DNA of 64,000 nt from Mediterranea massiliensis (GTDB lineage: Bacteria > Bacteroidota > Bacteroidia > Bacteroidales > Bacteroidaceae): positions 97,427 through 161,426 of the forward strand of contig NZ_LT635834.1 in the NCBI RefSeq assembly GCF_900128475.1, given 5' to 3'. Of the stretch, positions 62,641 to 64,000 are shown in pieces. The notes under the pieces are model-generated. The model worked only from the letters and a program-made list of their open reading frames with translations, was not told where the DNA came from and ran no database searches. The position numbers and the translations under genes were made by a program. Within the stretch, counting starts at the first letter, position 1; every line of letters starts with the position of its first letter.

Positions 62641-63530
62641 GACAACACACGGGCCAACACGAACGACAATACCAAAAGCAGGCTGAACAGCAGCTGTAGC
62701 TTGGCCGTCAGCTCGTCGAGGCGCGAGATGCCCTCCATGCCCGCCACGGAGTATTGGCCCATCAGCCGCACATTGCCCAGCGCCGGCACCAGGGACAGCC
62801 ACACCAGCATCGTCCACCAGGGGAACACACCGCCTGCGGCACATCCGGCCACCCAGCCGAAGGGAAAGAGTACCTCGGCACAATAGAGGAGCATCGAAGC
62901 GCGTCCGCCCAGCGTCATGGCCAGGGTGTGGATGCCGGCCCGCACGTCGGTCTCCATGTCGCGCGTATTGTTGGCATGCAGGATGGCCACCGTGATGAGC
63001 CCCACAGGGACGCCCACCCACATTGTCGACCAGTCTACCCAGCCCGTAGCCACATAGGCCGTACCCAGCATGGGCAGCAGGGCATAGGCCACGAAGATGA
63101 CCACATCACCCAGCGCGCGGTACTTCAGCGCCGGATAGAGCAGCGTGCAGGCCGCTCCGCCTATACCTATATATAATAAAGGAAGGCCCGTGCGCACCAG
63201 CAGTCCGATGCCTGCCGCCAGCGCCACCACAAGCAGCGAGAGCGACAGGCGGAAGATCTCCTGCGGGCGGAAGAGGCCGCTCGTCAGCGTACACACGCCG
63301 TGGGTATCTTCGCGGTCCACGTGGTGCTTGTAGTCGAAGTAGTCGCTCCACGTATTGCCTGCGGCATGAAACACAATGATGTTGAGCAGTGCCCACACAC
63401 CGTTCGTCCAGTTCACGTCTTGCTGCATCCAGTACAGGTAGGCCAGCGTCACCGCCACAGGCATCGCCGAAGCGGGAAACGACCAGGGGCGCACGGCCAC
63501 CAGCCAGTCTTTCAAAGAATGTTTGTCCAT
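62637..63530 (-). CDS. menA: 1,4-dihydroxy-2-naphthoate polyprenyltransferase MenA
   Basis: UbiA-superfamily membrane prenyltransferase that attaches the polyprenyl chain during menaquinone synthesis. The two Asp-rich motifs are NTWSDYFDYKHHVDRED (about residues 70-86) and ILHANNTRDMETDV (about 185-198), the latter with the family pattern N-x-x-R-D; several helices follow. The ATG at 63530 (MDKHSLKDWLVAVRPWSFP) gives 297 residues; the longer in-frame start adds 27 residues with no homologous look. The motif spelling fits MenA rather than UbiA or a protoheme transferase. Confidence 0.92.
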   Translation of the reverse strand: MDKHSLKDWLVAVRPWSFPASAMPVAVTLAYLYWMQQDVNWTNGVWALLNIIVFHAAGNTWSDYFDYKHHVDREDTHGVCTLTSGLFRPQEIFRLSLSLLVVALAAGIGLLVRTGLPLLYIGIGGAACTLLYPALKYRALGDVVIFVAYALLPMLGTAYVATGWVDWSTMWVGVPVGLITVAILHANNTRDMETDVRAGIHTLAMTLGGRASMLLYCAEVLFPFGWVAGCAAGGVFPWWTMLVWLSLVPALGNVRLMGQYSVAGMEGISRLDELTAKLQLLFSLLLVLSFVLARVLS

Positions 63531-63560
63531 AAGAAAAGAATAGTTATTGGTTAGGGGCGA

Positions 63561-63568
63561 CAAATGTA
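63561..63568 (-). promoter_or_regulatory. -7 box before menA
   Basis: Leftward TACATTTG fits TAnnTTTG, 31 bases before the ATG at 63530. Confidence 0.5.
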
Positions 63569-63634
63569 CAAAATATCTTTGCCATTTCCCGAAAAAGGGA
63601 CAAGAATGCAACCGAATATTCCACCTAAAATCTT

Positions 63635-63642
63635 TAATTTTG
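63635..63642 (+). promoter_or_regulatory. -7 box before the Cof-type HAD gene
   Basis: TAATTTTG fits TAnnTTTG, 23 bases before the ATG at 63665. Confidence 0.5.
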
Positions 63643-63664
63643 TCCCCCGTAAAGAAATGAACGT

Positions 63665-64000
63665 ATGACCAAAGCTCTGTTTTTCGACATCGACGGAACG
63701 CTCGTCAGCTTCCGTACCCACGAAATACCCGCCTCGGCCGTCGAGGCACTGGCTGCCGCCAAGGCCCGGGGCCACCGCCTCTTCATCGCCACCGGCCGCC
63801 CGCGCGTCGTCATCACCAACCTCGGCGCCCTGCAGAATCTGGGGCTGATAGACGGCTACGTCACCATGAACGGAGCCTACTGCTTTGTAGGCGATGAGGT
63901 GATTTACAAAAGCGCCATACCGACCGACGACGTCCGCACGCTTACCGGCTACTGTGCCCATCGCCACATTCCCTGTATCGTGGTGGGCGAACACGACATC
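63665..64000 (+). CDS. Cof-type HAD-IIB phosphatase, C-terminus cut by window edge
   Basis: The first 112 residues of a HAD hydrolase with a C2B cap (Cof/YbiV type). Motif I is ALFFDIDGTLVSF with the nucleophile Asp; motif II is in HRLFIATGRPR, the Thr at the expected spacing. VTMNGAYCF begins the cap. Relatives dephosphorylate sugar phosphates and similar compounds in the cytoplasm. The remaining 150 or so residues lie outside the window. It is divergent from menA. Confidence 0.88.
   Translation, partial: MTKALFFDIDGTLVSFRTHEIPASAVEALAAAKARGHRLFIATGRPRVVITNLGALQNLGLIDGYVTMNGAYCFVGDEVIYKSAIPTDDVRTLTGYCAHRHIPCIVVGEHDI

Overview
The window looks like chromosomal DNA of a gut Bacteroidales bacterium, most likely Bacteroidaceae (Bacteroides, Phocaeicola or Mediterranea type). 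Evidence: many genes carry the Bacteroidetes -7 promoter box TAnnTTTG, sometimes with a -33 TTG/TTTG; there is a GntR-controlled fucose operon (fucR-fucI-fucA-kinase-fucP) of the Bacteroides kind; families largely confined to Bacteroidetes occur (DUF4831, DUF4837, GldE-like, LptE-like); and polysaccharide enzymes (GH2, GH3) are secreted. The species cannot be named from sequence alone. No rRNA, insertion sequence, phage, CRISPR array or plasmid function was seen.

Layout. 1-2.7 kb: a truncated secreted GH2 beta-galactosidase and tRNA-Arg(CCG). 2.9-5.1 kb: asnA, ung, folB. 5.1-8.3 kb: an overlapping leftward operon mtaB - LpxL-type acyltransferase - GT2 glycosyltransferase. 8.5-15.3 kb: a tiny Ala-rich lipoprotein, a large transglutaminase-like lipoprotein, a DUF2141 protein, a TonB-dependent receptor-like protein and a membrane LytTR regulator. 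15.4-19.1 kb: a 42-residue ORF, a YccF protein, dinB and a MATE exporter. 19.2-21.7 kb: a Zn/Cd-type P1B ATPase translationally coupled to a Fur-family regulator behind a 7-1-7 palindrome. 21.7-28.1 kb: the fucose operon. 28.3-28.7 kb: tmRNA. 29.4-35.6 kb: a GH3 enzyme, DUF4831, an orphan PqqD-like protein and an MFS carrier. 35.6-49.7 kb: leftward housekeeping and envelope genes (secG, TPR protein, lptE, sigma-54 activator, pdxA, DUF4837, rlmN, SurA/PpiD-like PPIase, gldE-like, lptC, TPR protein, outer-membrane protein, coaX). 50.0-54.8 kb: a rightward operon sppA-lpxK-punA-thiL. 54.9-64 kb: tRNA-Phe, a half-size EamA carrier, a 1399-residue dehydratase-activase fusion, two HAD phosphatases (one cut by the window end), a MalY/PatB aminotransferase, a CPBP protease and menA.

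Lipopolysaccharide and envelope biogenesis recurs across the window (acyltransferase, GT2, lptE, lptC, lpxK, PPIase, secG, sppA), mostly mixed with cofactor genes (folB, pdxA, coaX, thiL, menA).

The most unusual signal is not a gene. Five intergenic regions (about 8.9, 17.5, 29.0, 49.8 and 61.9 kb) hold arrays of short imperfect palindromes repeated at a strict 22-bp step (23 bp at 8.9 kb). The units differ between loci and often within one, but keep the step and a skeleton close to AAAGCANTGCTTT. At 8.9 kb the units share the loop AAGCACTG while the stems vary with complementarity preserved. Four of the five arrays lie upstream of leftward genes (dinB, tmRNA, coaX, the aminotransferase), and dinB and coaX also share a nearly identical 31-bp promoter block. 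I could not search whether this family has been described.
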